A DNA stretch of 64,000 nt, taken from positions 74,691-138,690 of the forward strand of contig JBCBOR010000004.1 of assembly GCA_039821125.1 (NCBI GenBank). Direction: 5' to 3'. This DNA comes from Thermohalobaculum sp039821125 (GTDB lineage Bacteria > Pseudomonadota > Alphaproteobacteria > Rhodobacterales > Rhodobacteraceae). Under the pieces are notes generated by a model. The model saw only the letters and a program-made list of their open reading frames with translations, ran no database searches and was not told the origin of the DNA. Positions within the stretch are counted from its first letter, which is position 1, and each line of letters starts with the position of its first letter. This document shows, piece after piece, positions 44,027 to 52,228 of the stretch. Position numbers and translations under genes: made by a program.

Positions 44027-45415
44027 TCATGCAGGCTCGACGGGCATGGGCGGTGTGCCAGCCCCCTCGATCACCGCGCCGGCGTCGAGCAGCAGGTCCT
44101 CGCGATACCGCCCGGCCACAAGCTGGACGCCGACAGGTGTGGGCCCGACAAGGCCGGTGCTGACCGTCAGCCCGGGAAGCCCCATGAACGGCAGGCCGAT
44201 CTGCAGCAACTGTGCCTCGAAACAACGGCGGAACGCCTCGTCGCTCTCGACGTCGAGATTGTTCGGGAAGGGCAACTCACCGGAGACGGGGCAGAGCAGC
44301 ACCGGATACTCCGTGAGGAAAGTCTGCCATTGGCGCAGCAACACCGCGCGGGCCTGAATGGCATCGAGCAGATCATTGATGTCCGGCGCTTCTACGACCT
44401 CGCTCAGCATCCGGTAGACGTGGTTGGCGTCGGGATCGTCCTCCTTCGCGATCATCTCGCCGCCCGTGCGCCGCATCTCGGCGAGCCAAAGCAGGATATC
44501 GAGCCGGGCCGGCTCGCGGATGGGCGGTGTGTCCGTCTCGACCACTTCCCATCCGGCGGCCGTCAGCCTTTGCGCGGCGTCCCGCACTGCGGTCTCGACC
44601 TCCGGCGCTACGGTCATGCCATCCGGAGCGATGCAGAGCGCCGCGCGGCGGGGTTGCTCGTCCAGCCGCAGCGGCGCAGGCACCCACCAGGGATCGCGCG
44701 GATCTCCGGCGCTCATTGCCTCGAGCCCGAGCCGCAGATCCTCGATGCTGCGCGCGAGGGGCCCGGACACCGCCATGATCTGTGCACCGAGCAGCCGGTC
44801 GGGCGCCGAGAAGTTCACGGCCGGTATGCGACCGAGGGTCGGGCGAAGGCCATGGATCCCGCAGGCATAGGCGGGATAGCGGATCGATCCAGCGATGTCC
44901 GTTCCGTGGCCGATCGCACCGATGCCAGCGGCCGTTGCCGAAGCAGCACCGCCTGACGACCCACCCGGCGTGCGCGATGGATCCCGGGGGTTCAGCGTCT
45001 GCCCGTGCAGCGCGTTTCGGCAGAACCAGCGCAGCGAGAATGCAGGCGTGTTGGTGCGCCCGATGATCAGCGCCCCGGCCTTACGCAGATTGGCGACGAC
45101 CGGATTGTCCTGGTCGGCGATCAGATCCTTCTGGATACGCAGCCCGTTGGTCGAGGCATAGCCCGTCTGATCGGTGTTCACCTTCACCGTCACCGGCACG
45201 CCCGCCAGCGGTCCCAGGGTCACACCCTGCGCAAGTGCGGCATCGACCGCCCGCGCGGCGACGAGCGCGTCTTCGGGCGTCTCCTTGACAACCGCGTTGA
45301 TCCGGGGATTGGCGTCCGCCATTCGGGCCAGTGCGTCCTCGGCCACCTCGAGCGCCGTGACCTCTTTCGTTCTGACACGTCGGGCGATCTCCGCCGCGCT
45401 CAGTTTCCAGTGCAT
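44027..45415 (-). CDS. Amidase signature family enzyme
   Basis: Hydrolase of 462 residues with the Ser-cisSer-Lys triad: Lys78 in GVPVTVKVNTDQTG and the two serines in TPGGSSGGAASATAAGIGAI and GHGTDIAGSIR. The C-terminal GLPFMGLPGLTVSTGLV is also typical. Substrate not evident. ATG 45415 opens the conserved MHWKLSAAEIARRVRTKEVT; the frame stays open much farther upstream across the EamA gene, but that part is not conserved. It is flanked by two EamA exporters on the same strand, suggesting a shared substrate. Confidence 0.9.
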   Translation of the reverse strand: MHWKLSAAEIARRVRTKEVTALEVAEDALARMADANPRINAVVKETPEDALVAARAVDAALAQGVTLGPLAGVPVTVKVNTDQTGYASTNGLRIQKDLIADQDNPVVANLRKAGALIIGRTNTPAFSLRWFCRNALHGQTLNPRDPSRTPGGSSGGAASATAAGIGAIGHGTDIAGSIRYPAYACGIHGLRPTLGRIPAVNFSAPDRLLGAQIMAVSGPLARSIEDLRLGLEAMSAGDPRDPWWVPAPLRLDEQPRRAALCIAPDGMTVAPEVETAVRDAAQRLTAAGWEVVETDTPPIREPARLDILLWLAEMRRTGGEMIAKEDDPDANHVYRMLSEVVEAPDINDLLDAIQARAVLLRQWQTFLTEYPVLLCPVSGELPFPNNLDVESDEAFRRCFEAQLLQIGLPFMGLPGLTVSTGLVGPTPVGVQLVAGRYREDLLLDAGAVIEGAGTPPMPVEPA

Positions 45416-45474
45416 GTGCGCCCCCTTCGTCGGCCGGTCCAAAGCCGTACCATAGGGTGCAGAAGCGCGCGCGC

Positions 45475-46317
45475 CTAGGACCTCAGCGCCACGGCGACGC
45501 CGCTGATCGCGATCAGCGAGATCCCGAGCCAGCCAAGCCCATCCGGCAGGTGACCCCAGATCAGGTATCCCGCCAAGGCGGCAGTGGCGATGTTGAGGTA
45601 GGAAAACGGGACGATCACGCTCGCCTCTCCTGCATCGAAGGCTGCGATCTGCGAGAGATAGACGCCCAACGCGAAAAGCCCGGCCATGATCATCAGCCCA
45701 AGCGCTTCGCCGGTGATCGGCTTCCAGCTTTGCACAGCCGCAATGCAGAGGATGATCATCGCGCCCGCCACAGTCCACAGCAATTGGGTCATCTTGTCCG
45801 ACTGCCCGGACATGTGCCGCGTCAGGATGATATAGGCGGAAAAACAAACCGGCGCCCCGATGGCGAGCAACTCCCCGGTGCCAATGCCATCCACCGTGGG
45901 GCGCAGGACGATCACAGCGCCGACAAAGCCCAGAATCACCGCGGAATAGCGATAGATCCCGACCTTCTCGCCCAGCAACAGCGGCGAGACCGCGGTCACG
46001 ATCAGCGGGTAGAGCATCGTGATCGCCGCCATCGTTGCCAGCGGCAGATAGGCGAGCGCTGCCACGTAGAACATGGACGAGCATGAGATCAGCGCGCCCC
46101 GCACCAGCAGCAGCCCCTTGTTGGGAGGTGACAGCATCCCAACACCCGGCCCAGCCAGAGCAGGCGGAGCCAGGACCAGGAACACAAAGATAAAGCGCAC
46201 CGCCAGAATTTGCGCGGCGCTGTAGTCATCGGTCAGAGCCTTCGTCATCGCATCCATCAATGGCAGGATCGAAACGAACAGAATGATCCACAGGATGCCG
46301 CGCTGATTACCGCTCAC
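45475..46317 (-). CDS. EamA/DMT family transporter (copy B)
   Basis: Protein of 280 residues, ten helices, two EamA repeats (ILWIILFVSILPLMDAMTKA; FSYLNIATAALAGYLIWGHL). It starts with GTG at 46317. It resembles copy A (43126-43998) in length and repeat layout but is clearly diverged. It probably leads a transcript covering the amidase and copy A. Upstream, 46318-46469 (152 bases) is AT-richer than its surroundings and likely holds its promoter. Confidence 0.88.
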   Translation of the reverse strand: MSGNQRGILWIILFVSILPLMDAMTKALTDDYSAAQILAVRFIFVFLVLAPPALAGPGVGMLSPPNKGLLLVRGALISCSSMFYVAALAYLPLATMAAITMLYPLIVTAVSPLLLGEKVGIYRYSAVILGFVGAVIVLRPTVDGIGTGELLAIGAPVCFSAYIILTRHMSGQSDKMTQLLWTVAGAMIILCIAAVQSWKPITGEALGLMIMAGLFALGVYLSQIAAFDAGEASVIVPFSYLNIATAALAGYLIWGHLPDGLGWLGISLIAISGVAVALRS

Positions 46318-46469
46318 GTACAGCGCCCCGAAGGTTCAAAATTGACATGAATTCTTCTTTTCCGGAGGTGATTACATCGGACGAATATCTGCGCTGCTCT
46401 TAAAGGCAAGCTTATGGCATAGTGCCTTACGGTGGCGTTACCGCGATGTATATCACCCTTAGGATGAAT

Positions 46470-47780
46470 TCAGCAGTCAAGAGTATTTGACCTCTCCCAT
46501 TCCGTGAGGTGCTGGGTGAAGGCGTTCCACTCGTTCAGCTTAAGCTTGATGAACGCATCTGCCGCAGGACCGAGCGCGGCTTTCAACACCTTGGACTTGT
46601 CCAGTTCCCGCAGCGCGTCGAGCAGGTTCAGCGGCAGCTTCTTGGCACCGCGCACTTTGTGACCTTCGGCATACATGTCGATATCGAGGCGTTTGCCCGG
46701 ATCAAGCTTGCGAACCATGCCGTCCATCCCGGCGGCCAGCACCGCGGCGGGATAGAGATAGGGGTTCGCCGCACCGTCGGCGAGACGCAGCTCGAACCGG
46801 CCCGCATCGGGAATGCGGATCATGTGCGTGCGGTTGTTGCCGCCATAGGTCAGCGTGTTCGGCGACCAGGTCGCACCCGACGAGGTCACCGGCGCATTGA
46901 TGCGTTTGTAGCTGTTCACGGTCGGGTTCGAAATCGCGCAAAGCGCCGTGCCGTGCGCCATCAGCCCGCCCATGAAGTTGTAGCCAAGCTCGGAGACGCC
47001 CAGTTCGCCCTTCTTGTCGGCGAACAGGTTCTTTGCCTTCGCACCGCCGCCATTCCAGATCGAGACATGGGCGTGGCAGCCATTGCCGGTCAGGTTGGCG
47101 ATCGGCTTGGGCATGAAGGTCGCGCGCAGGCCATGTTTCTCGGCGATCGACTTGACCATGTATTTGAAGAACGCATGGCGGTCTGCCGTGACCAGCGCAT
47201 CGGCATAATCCCAGTTCATTTCGAACTGACCGTTCGCATCCTCATGGTCGTTCTGATACGGCCCCCAGCCGAGCGCCTGCATCGCGTCGCAGATCTCGCG
47301 GATCACGTCATAGCGGCGCATCAGGGCAGCGACGTCATAGCAGGGCTTGGTCTGGGTATCGCGGTCGTCCGAGATCTCGGTGCCGTCCGGGTTCACCAGA
47401 AAGAACTCGCACTCGACGCCGTGGCGCATGTGCCAGCCTTCCTTCTCGGCTGTGGCCATGACGCGCTTCAAGGTGTTGCGCGGGGTCTGGTCCAGTTCCT
47501 GTCCGTCGATCCACACGTCCGAAGCAAGCCATCCGACCTCGGGCTTCCATGGCAACTGGATCAGGCTGTCGGGATCTGGAATGGCGAAGATATCCGGCTC
47601 GGCGGGCGTCGAATCGAGCCAGGCGGCAAAGCCTCCGAACCCGGCGCCTTCCTTCGCCATGTCCTTGATCGCCGAGGCAGGCACCAGTTTGGCGCGCATC
47701 ACGCCAAAGAGGTCCACGAACGAAATCAGAAAGTAGTCGATACCCCGGGCCTTGGCTTCTTTCGCCAGATCAAGCGCCAT
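46470..47780 (-). CDS. glnT: Type III glutamine synthetase / gamma-glutamylmethylamide synthetase family
   Basis: Protein of 436 residues. Shown by VECEFFLVNPDG (metal Glu), QNDHEDANGQFEMNWDYADA, NLTGNGCHAHVSIWNGG (nucleotide and metal ligands) and RIPDAGRFELRLADGAANPY. It is distinct from housekeeping GlnA. Family members are either GlnT (glutamate + NH3) or GmaS (glutamate + methylamine); the nearby glxDCB genes fit both the Rhizobium glnT locus and the N-methylglutamate pathway. A CAAGGAGATGACG ribosome site precedes ATG 47780. The symbol is by family only. Confidence 0.85.
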   Translation of the reverse strand: MALDLAKEAKARGIDYFLISFVDLFGVMRAKLVPASAIKDMAKEGAGFGGFAAWLDSTPAEPDIFAIPDPDSLIQLPWKPEVGWLASDVWIDGQELDQTPRNTLKRVMATAEKEGWHMRHGVECEFFLVNPDGTEISDDRDTQTKPCYDVAALMRRYDVIREICDAMQALGWGPYQNDHEDANGQFEMNWDYADALVTADRHAFFKYMVKSIAEKHGLRATFMPKPIANLTGNGCHAHVSIWNGGGAKAKNLFADKKGELGVSELGYNFMGGLMAHGTALCAISNPTVNSYKRINAPVTSSGATWSPNTLTYGGNNRTHMIRIPDAGRFELRLADGAANPYLYPAAVLAAGMDGMVRKLDPGKRLDIDMYAEGHKVRGAKKLPLNLLDALRELDKSKVLKAALGPAADAFIKLKLNEWNAFTQHLTEWERSNTLDC

Positions 47781-47841
47781 GTCGTCATCTCCTTGTCATC
47801 GTCTTTGACAGGAGTGGACGGCAAGATCACGGGGCGGTCAA

Positions 47842-47864
47842 GCGCTGCGGTGCGCCCGCAGCGC
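47842..47864 (-). other. Perfect stem-loop between the Roadblock-like gene and glnT
   Basis: On the minus strand: GCGCTGCGG-GCGCA-CCGCAGCGC, a 9-bp perfect stem with five-base loop, 12 bases downstream of the stop at 47877 and 61 bases upstream of the glnT start. No T-run follows, so it may be a Rho-type pause, an mRNA-processing element or a terminator of low strength. Confidence 0.45.
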
Positions 47865-47876
47865 CAATCTTTCGGA

Positions 47877-48344
47877 TCAGTAGCGAACGCCGCGATACAT
47901 GCGACCGAGGCCAAGCTTCTTCTTGCCTTCCTTCGGTGCGCTCTCCGCTTCGGGGGCCGCGGCCTCATCCGGGGCGGGCGCGTCGGCATCCGGGGCGGCA
48001 AGCGCCCGTTGAAGCGGTTTGACGAACAGGTTCACGCCGACCTGCATCTTCTTGAAGACCGTGCGCGGAATTGGCTTGTTCACCAGGACCAGCACGCTTT
48101 CGTCAACGCGCCGCGCATAGATGCTGTGACTCTGGAATTCCAGAAAGATCTGGTCCAACTGCTCGCCTTCCAGCGAATCCGTCACGTCGAACATGCTGTG
48201 CGCGTATTCCGTGACGCCCTGAAAATCGACCATGCTGTAGACGTCGGGCAGGTTGTGGTAGGTCTTGTCCTGTGACGAGACGAGACAGCCAAGCACGCTG
48301 TCATTGTGCTTCGAGATCTTGTTGAGAACGGCTTCAACTGACAC
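47877..48344 (-). CDS. Putative Roadblock/LC7-like protein with basic tail
   Basis: Protein of 155 residues from GTG 48344, with GGTGGAGG upstream. Residues about 1-105 show the alternation expected of a Roadblock/LC7 fold: helix VEAVLNKISKH, strand SVLGCLVSSQD, long helix, strand SIYARRVDESVLVLVN and a final helix. An Ala/Pro/Glu linker (106-137) then leads to a basic tail (KEGKKKLGLGRMYRG). Assignment is by fold pattern, not a motif hit. Its start overlaps the end of a second, similar small protein, so the two probably form a heterodimer. Confidence 0.5.
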   Translation of the reverse strand: MSVEAVLNKISKHNDSVLGCLVSSQDKTYHNLPDVYSMVDFQGVTEYAHSMFDVTDSLEGEQLDQIFLEFQSHSIYARRVDESVLVLVNKPIPRTVFKKMQVGVNLFVKPLQRALAAPDADAPAPDEAAAPEAESAPKEGKKKLGLGRMYRGVRY

Positions 48345-48696
48345 TGCGCAAACCTCCACCAGCAGTTGCCGCGGCACCGCCCTTTTGCTTGACGATCACG
48401 GCACGGGCACGATGCAGGGACAGGCCCGCAACCTCGTACTCACCACTTTCCATGACAAGGATTTCGATCGGTGCGTCTTCCCCAAGCTCGGCGCCGATCT
48501 TGTTCGCAATATCGAAGACGTTGGCAAAAATCGGCGCGATCATCGTCCGCCAGATCCCACCCGCTTCGATTTCTTCGCCTTGATGCGTCAGCACGGCGTA
48601 CCCGACCACCAAGGGATCTCGCTGAATTTTCGCGAGCTCTGTCGTTTCCTCGGCCGTCAGGTAGTCGGACAGACTTTGACTTTGTTCTCCGATCAT
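48334..48696 (-). CDS. Putative Roadblock/LC7-like protein
   Basis: Protein of 120 residues from ATG 48696 (GGGTGGAAAA upstream). After a helical leader (SLSDYLTAEETTELAKIQR), residues about 25-110 read as a Roadblock-type pattern: PLVVGYAVLTHQGEEIEAGG, a long amphipathic helix, PIEILVMESGEYEVAGL and RARAVIVKQ. No exact family name comes to mind. It overlaps the downstream partner by 11 bases. It lies between DUF3303 and glnT, with a 174-base gap upstream that could hold a promoter. Confidence 0.5.
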   Translation of the reverse strand: MIGEQSQSLSDYLTAEETTELAKIQRDPLVVGYAVLTHQGEEIEAGGIWRTMIAPIFANVFDIANKIGAELGEDAPIEILVMESGEYEVAGLSLHRARAVIVKQKGGAAATAGGGLRSVS

Positions 48697-48870
48697 CGCG
48701 CTTTTCCACCCAAAACTACACGTTGCACAGACGCACTCGGCCTCACATTCACGCCGTTCGATAATGCAAAGCAATTTGTTCTAAACAAGGCACGACTAAC
48801 GTGACGTCACCCGTCATGTGATTTTTGTGCAAAGTTGCGATGTTGCATCTTGCAGTCGTAGGCTAGGGGC

Positions 48871-49128
48871 CTAAGACGCCGCCGCGGGTTTTTCGCCAAG
48901 GGCCACAATGTCGAATGTGACGAGGTCGGACCAATATGGCATCCAGGCGTCGAACGTCGCGGGGTCCTCGGTCTCCATGATCTGAAAGCACCGGCTCCCG
49001 TCGGCCGCCAGCCAGCTTTCGATGAAGTGCAACCCGTCCGGAAGCCCGCGCCCCTTTGTGTGGAGCCTGTGATAGATCTGGTCCAGACTGCCCGGCTTGA
49101 ACGTCTCGATCACCATGTAGCGTGTCAT
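48871..49128 (-). CDS. DUF3303 family protein
   Basis: Protein of 85 residues: MTRYMVIETFKPGSLDQIYH, GLHFIESWLAADGSRCFQIM and a C-terminal FDIVALGEKPA. These fit DUF3303, a small ferredoxin-like dimeric barrel of unknown role. ATG 49128 overlaps the GlxD stop (ATGA), so it is the last gene of the glxBCD transcript. A 5-residue longer start at 49143 is possible but lies inside glxD. Confidence 0.75.
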   Translation of the reverse strand: MTRYMVIETFKPGSLDQIYHRLHTKGRGLPDGLHFIESWLAADGSRCFQIMETEDPATFDAWMPYWSDLVTFDIVALGEKPAAAS

Positions 49129-50450
49129 CGACCCGGCACCCACGTGGTTCCCGCCAATGGCACGCCTGCCATTGCTGCGGCCTCGACCGTCAGGGCCGCC
49201 ATATCCTCGGGCTCCAGATTGCGCACATGGCTCTTGCCATTGGCCCGCGCCAGCGTCTGCAGTTCCATGGTCATGACCGCGAGGTAGTTCGCCAGCCGCC
49301 GTCCTGCCGCAACGGGATCCAGCCGGGCTGCCAGCTCTGGCACCTGCGTGGTGATTCCCGCCGGGTCTAATCCCTCATGCCAATCGTCATAGGCGCCCGC
49401 CGTGGTGCCGAGTTTGGTGTACTCTTCCTCCAGCGCCGGGTCCTGATCGCCAAGTGCGATCAGCGCCGCTGTTCCGATCGCGACCGCATCGGCGCCCATG
49501 GCCAGTGCCTTGGCGACATCGGCACCCGACCGGATGCCGCCCGAGACGACCAGTTGCACCTTGCGATGCATGTCGAGATCTTTCAGCGCCCGCACCGCCT
49601 CGCGCACGGCCGCAAGGGTCGGGATGCCGACATGTTCGATGAACACCTCTTGCGTCGCCGCCGTGCCGCCCTGCATGCCGTCGACCACGACGACATCGGC
49701 CCCCGACTTCACGCTCAGCGCCGTGTCATAATAAGGCCGCGCCGCGCCAACCTTGATGTAGATCGGTTTTTCCCACGAGGTGATCTCGCGCAGCTCCTGG
49801 ATCTTGATCTCCAGATCGTCGGGCCCGGTCCAGTCCGGGTGCCGGCAGGCGCTGCGCTGATCGACGCCTTCGGGCAGGGTGCGCATCTGCGCCACCCGCT
49901 CGTTGATCTTCTGGCCGAGCAGCATGCCGCCGCCGCCGGGCTTCGCGCCCTGACCGACCACGACCTCGATCGCATCGGCCCGGCGCAGATCATCGGGGTT
50001 CATACCGTACCGGCTTGGCAGGTACTGGTAGACCAGCTGGTCCGAGTGCCCGCGCTCCTCCGGCGTCATGCCGCCATCGCCCGTGGTGGTCGAGGTGCCC
50101 ATGGCGGACGCGCCGCGCCCCAGCGCCTCCTTGGCCTGTCCGGACAGCGACCCGAACGACATCCCCGCAATGGTGATCGGCGTCTTCAACTGCAATGGCT
50201 TCGAGGCGAACCGATCGCCGAGGATCACGTCCGTTCCGCACGCCTCGCGATACCCCTCGAGCGGATAGCGCGACATCGACGCACCCAGGAACACGAGGTC
50301 ATCGAAACACGGCACCCGCCGCTTCGCCCCGCCCCCGCGGATGTCATAGATCCCGGTTGCCGCCGCGCGGCGGATCTCCGAGATCGTGTATTGGTCAAAC
50401 GTCGCTGCCTGACGCGGAGTGGTGCGAGGCGCATCGCCATAGTCGGCCAT
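49125..50450 (-). CDS. glxD: FMN-binding glutamate synthase-family protein (GlxD/MgsC-like)
   Basis: Protein of 441 residues corresponding to the FMN/synthase domain of GltB. Conserved: PITIAGMSFGSLSGQAKEAL, GGGMLLGQKINERVAQMR, SWEKPIYIKVGAARPYYDTA, and the FMN-phosphate region GADVVVVDGMQGGTAAT with AMGADAVAIGTAAL. With GlxC and GlxB it makes a split glutamate-synthase-like enzyme; the same trio acts as N-methylglutamate synthase in methylamine users. It lies 112 bases after glxC and overlaps DUF3303. Confidence 0.88.
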   Translation of the reverse strand: MADYGDAPRTTPRQAATFDQYTISEIRRAAATGIYDIRGGGAKRRVPCFDDLVFLGASMSRYPLEGYREACGTDVILGDRFASKPLQLKTPITIAGMSFGSLSGQAKEALGRGASAMGTSTTTGDGGMTPEERGHSDQLVYQYLPSRYGMNPDDLRRADAIEVVVGQGAKPGGGGMLLGQKINERVAQMRTLPEGVDQRSACRHPDWTGPDDLEIKIQELREITSWEKPIYIKVGAARPYYDTALSVKSGADVVVVDGMQGGTAATQEVFIEHVGIPTLAAVREAVRALKDLDMHRKVQLVVSGGIRSGADVAKALAMGADAVAIGTAALIALGDQDPALEEEYTKLGTTAGAYDDWHEGLDPAGITTQVPELAARLDPVAAGRRLANYLAVMTMELQTLARANGKSHVRNLEPEDMAALTVEAAAMAGVPLAGTTWVPGR

Positions 50451-50562
50451 CTGTCGTTCTATCCTCGGTTCCTAGATCCCTTTGGGACCTGTCTCGTCCA
50501 TTTCGCCCGCTTCATTCATCTTGCGAAAAGTACCTCGGGAGCGCGAGGGCAGAGCCCTCGCT

Positions 50563-51246
50563 TCAATAAGCATCCATGTTGTCGATGTTGAAATTATAGA
50601 GCGTCCGGGCCGAGCCATAGCGGCGGAACCCGGCGGGGTCGGCGTCCAGTCCTGCGCGAGACAACAGATCTTTCAGCGCCTCGCGGTGCTGATCCGTCAT
50701 CTCCTTCTCCTCGCAGTCGGCGCCGAGCGAGGCGACCGCGCCCTGCACGAAAAGCTCGGCTTCGTAGATCGAGTCGCCCAGATCCGCACCCGCATCGCCG
50801 CACACGACCAGGCGGCCCGCCTGTGCCATGAACGCCGACATGTGCCCGACCGAGCCGCCGACCACGATGTCGATCCCTTTCATCGAGATCCCGCACCGGG
50901 CGGACGTATCGCCTTCGATCACCAAAAGCCCCCCATGTCCCGTGGCGCCTGCCGACTGGCTCGCGTTCCCGGTCACCCGGACCTGCCCGGAAATCATGTT
51001 CTCGGCGACGCCCGTCCCGGCATTGCCCTCGATCACGACCGAGGCCTCCTGGTTCATCCCGGCGGCGTAGTATCCGCAGTGCCCGGCAATGGTCACCTCT
51101 ACCGGGTGCATCAACCCGCAGGCCAGCGCATGCGCTCCGCCGGGATTGGCGACGGTGAAGGTGCCCGCCGTCGCCTTCTGCAGGGTCTGGTTGATCGCGC
51201 GCCGGTCCAGCACCGCCAGATCAAGTTCCGTATTCGGCAGGCTCAT
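50563..51246 (-). CDS. glxC: GltB C-terminal-like (GXGXG) subunit, GlxC/MgsB-like
   Basis: Protein of 227 residues in a right-handed beta-helix, the GXGXG domain of glutamate synthase. Repeats of G-x-x-G are clear: GHCGYYAAGMNQEASVVIEG, NMISGQVRVTGNASQSAGA, GGLLVIEGDTSARCG, GGSVGHMSAFMAQAGRLVV. The domain links the amidotransferase and FMN parts structurally. It overlaps glxB by four bases. Confidence 0.88.
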   Translation of the reverse strand: MSLPNTELDLAVLDRRAINQTLQKATAGTFTVANPGGAHALACGLMHPVEVTIAGHCGYYAAGMNQEASVVIEGNAGTGVAENMISGQVRVTGNASQSAGATGHGGLLVIEGDTSARCGISMKGIDIVVGGSVGHMSAFMAQAGRLVVCGDAGADLGDSIYEAELFVQGAVASLGADCEEKEMTDQHREALKDLLSRAGLDADPAGFRRYGSARTLYNFNIDNMDAY

Positions 51247-52139
51247 GCGGCGCGGCTCCAGCTGTAGATCTTCGCCGGTTCCGGTTCCCAGATCTCGGCG
51301 TTCTTGACGCCGGGCAGCCGGTCGATGGCGCGGAACTCGGACGACATCGCGACCCAGGCGTCTGTCTCGGCGATCACGGCGGGTTTGCAGGCAATCGGGT
51401 CACGGACCACCGCAAATCCGTCCGCTGTGCCAATCGCAAAGGTGTAGAACCCGTCGAAATCCCGGATCGCGTGGCCGATCGCCTCGTCGATGCCATCGCC
51501 CTCGCGCATCCGCCAGGCGAGATACCCTGCGGCAACCTCACTGTCGTTCTCGGTCTGGAAGGTCTCGCCCCGCTTGCTCAGATCCTCGCGCAGGCGATTG
51601 TGATTCGACAGCGAGCCGTTGTGCACCAGGCACTGGTCCGGCCCGGTGTTGAACGGGTGCGCGCCCAGCGTGGTCACCGCGCTTTCGGTGGCCATGCGCG
51701 TATGGGCGATGGCATGGGTTCCCGCGCGGCTGGCCAGATCCAGCCGATCCGCGACCGCGTCGGGATCACCGATGCCTTTGTAGAGCTCCATCGCCGTCCC
51801 GACGCCCAGCACCGAGACATCCGGCGCATGCTCCATCAGCCAGTTGCGCGCGGCTTGCCCGTCGCCATTGGTCAGGAACACCGCGTGGTCCGAATGGGTC
51901 TCGATATCGACATCGGCATCCAGTGCCTGACGCAGTGCAGCGGCATAGCGTTTCCAGTCGCTCTCTCCTGTCACCGAGAGAGCCGAGACACGGGTGCGCC
52001 CGTCGCTGGCGCCATAGACCGCGAACCCCGCCGAGTCTGGCCCGCGCGACGACATCTCGCTCAGCATCAGCGCGGTCAGATGGCCGAGCTGCGGTGCGAG
52101 GGTCATGTCTTTCAGGTAGAGACCAACGATTCCACACAT
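51243..52139 (-). CDS. glxB: Class II glutamine amidotransferase, GlxB/MgsA-like
   Basis: Protein of 298 residues. The N-terminal Cys2 (MCGIVGLYLK) becomes the nucleophile after Met removal; HTRMATESAVTTLGAHPF and VHNGSLSNHNRLREDL complete the glutaminase pocket. It supplies ammonia (or the gamma-glutamyl group) to the GlxC/GlxD partners. It is the first gene of the glx operon; a palindrome-rich 89-base leader separates it from the regulator. Confidence 0.9.
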   Translation of the reverse strand: MCGIVGLYLKDMTLAPQLGHLTALMLSEMSSRGPDSAGFAVYGASDGRTRVSALSVTGESDWKRYAAALRQALDADVDIETHSDHAVFLTNGDGQAARNWLMEHAPDVSVLGVGTAMELYKGIGDPDAVADRLDLASRAGTHAIAHTRMATESAVTTLGAHPFNTGPDQCLVHNGSLSNHNRLREDLSKRGETFQTENDSEVAAGYLAWRMREGDGIDEAIGHAIRDFDGFYTFAIGTADGFAVVRDPIACKPAVIAETDAWVAMSSEFRAIDRLPGVKNAEIWEPEPAKIYSWSRAA

Positions 52140-52179
52140 GGGCGTGCTCCTTTGCAGAACCGGACTATTGCGAGCGATG

Positions 52180-52217
52180 ATTTCACTTTCAAGAATAAAT
52201 TATTCCTGAGGTGAAAT
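52180..52217. promoter_or_regulatory. Nested palindromes upstream of glxB (candidate operator)
   Basis: Outer arms ATTTCAC (52180-52186) and GTGAAAT (52211-52217) enclose an AT-rich inner palindrome GAATAA-A-TTATTC (52193-52205). The block fills the gap between the cupin-HTH regulator and glxB and contrasts with the GC-rich surroundings. It is the likely binding site of the upstream-encoded regulator. Confidence 0.55.
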
Positions 52218-52228
52218 TGCGCCATCAC

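Noticed and set aside
45416..46084. N-terminal extension of the amidase frame
   Set aside because: It overlaps the EamA gene in another frame; conserved amidase sequence begins at MHWKLS (45415).
46509..48275. A 588-codon plus-strand open frame antisense to glnT and the Roadblock-like genes
   Set aside because: The minus strand carries the conserved glutamine-synthetase motifs; the plus frame has no recognisable domain.
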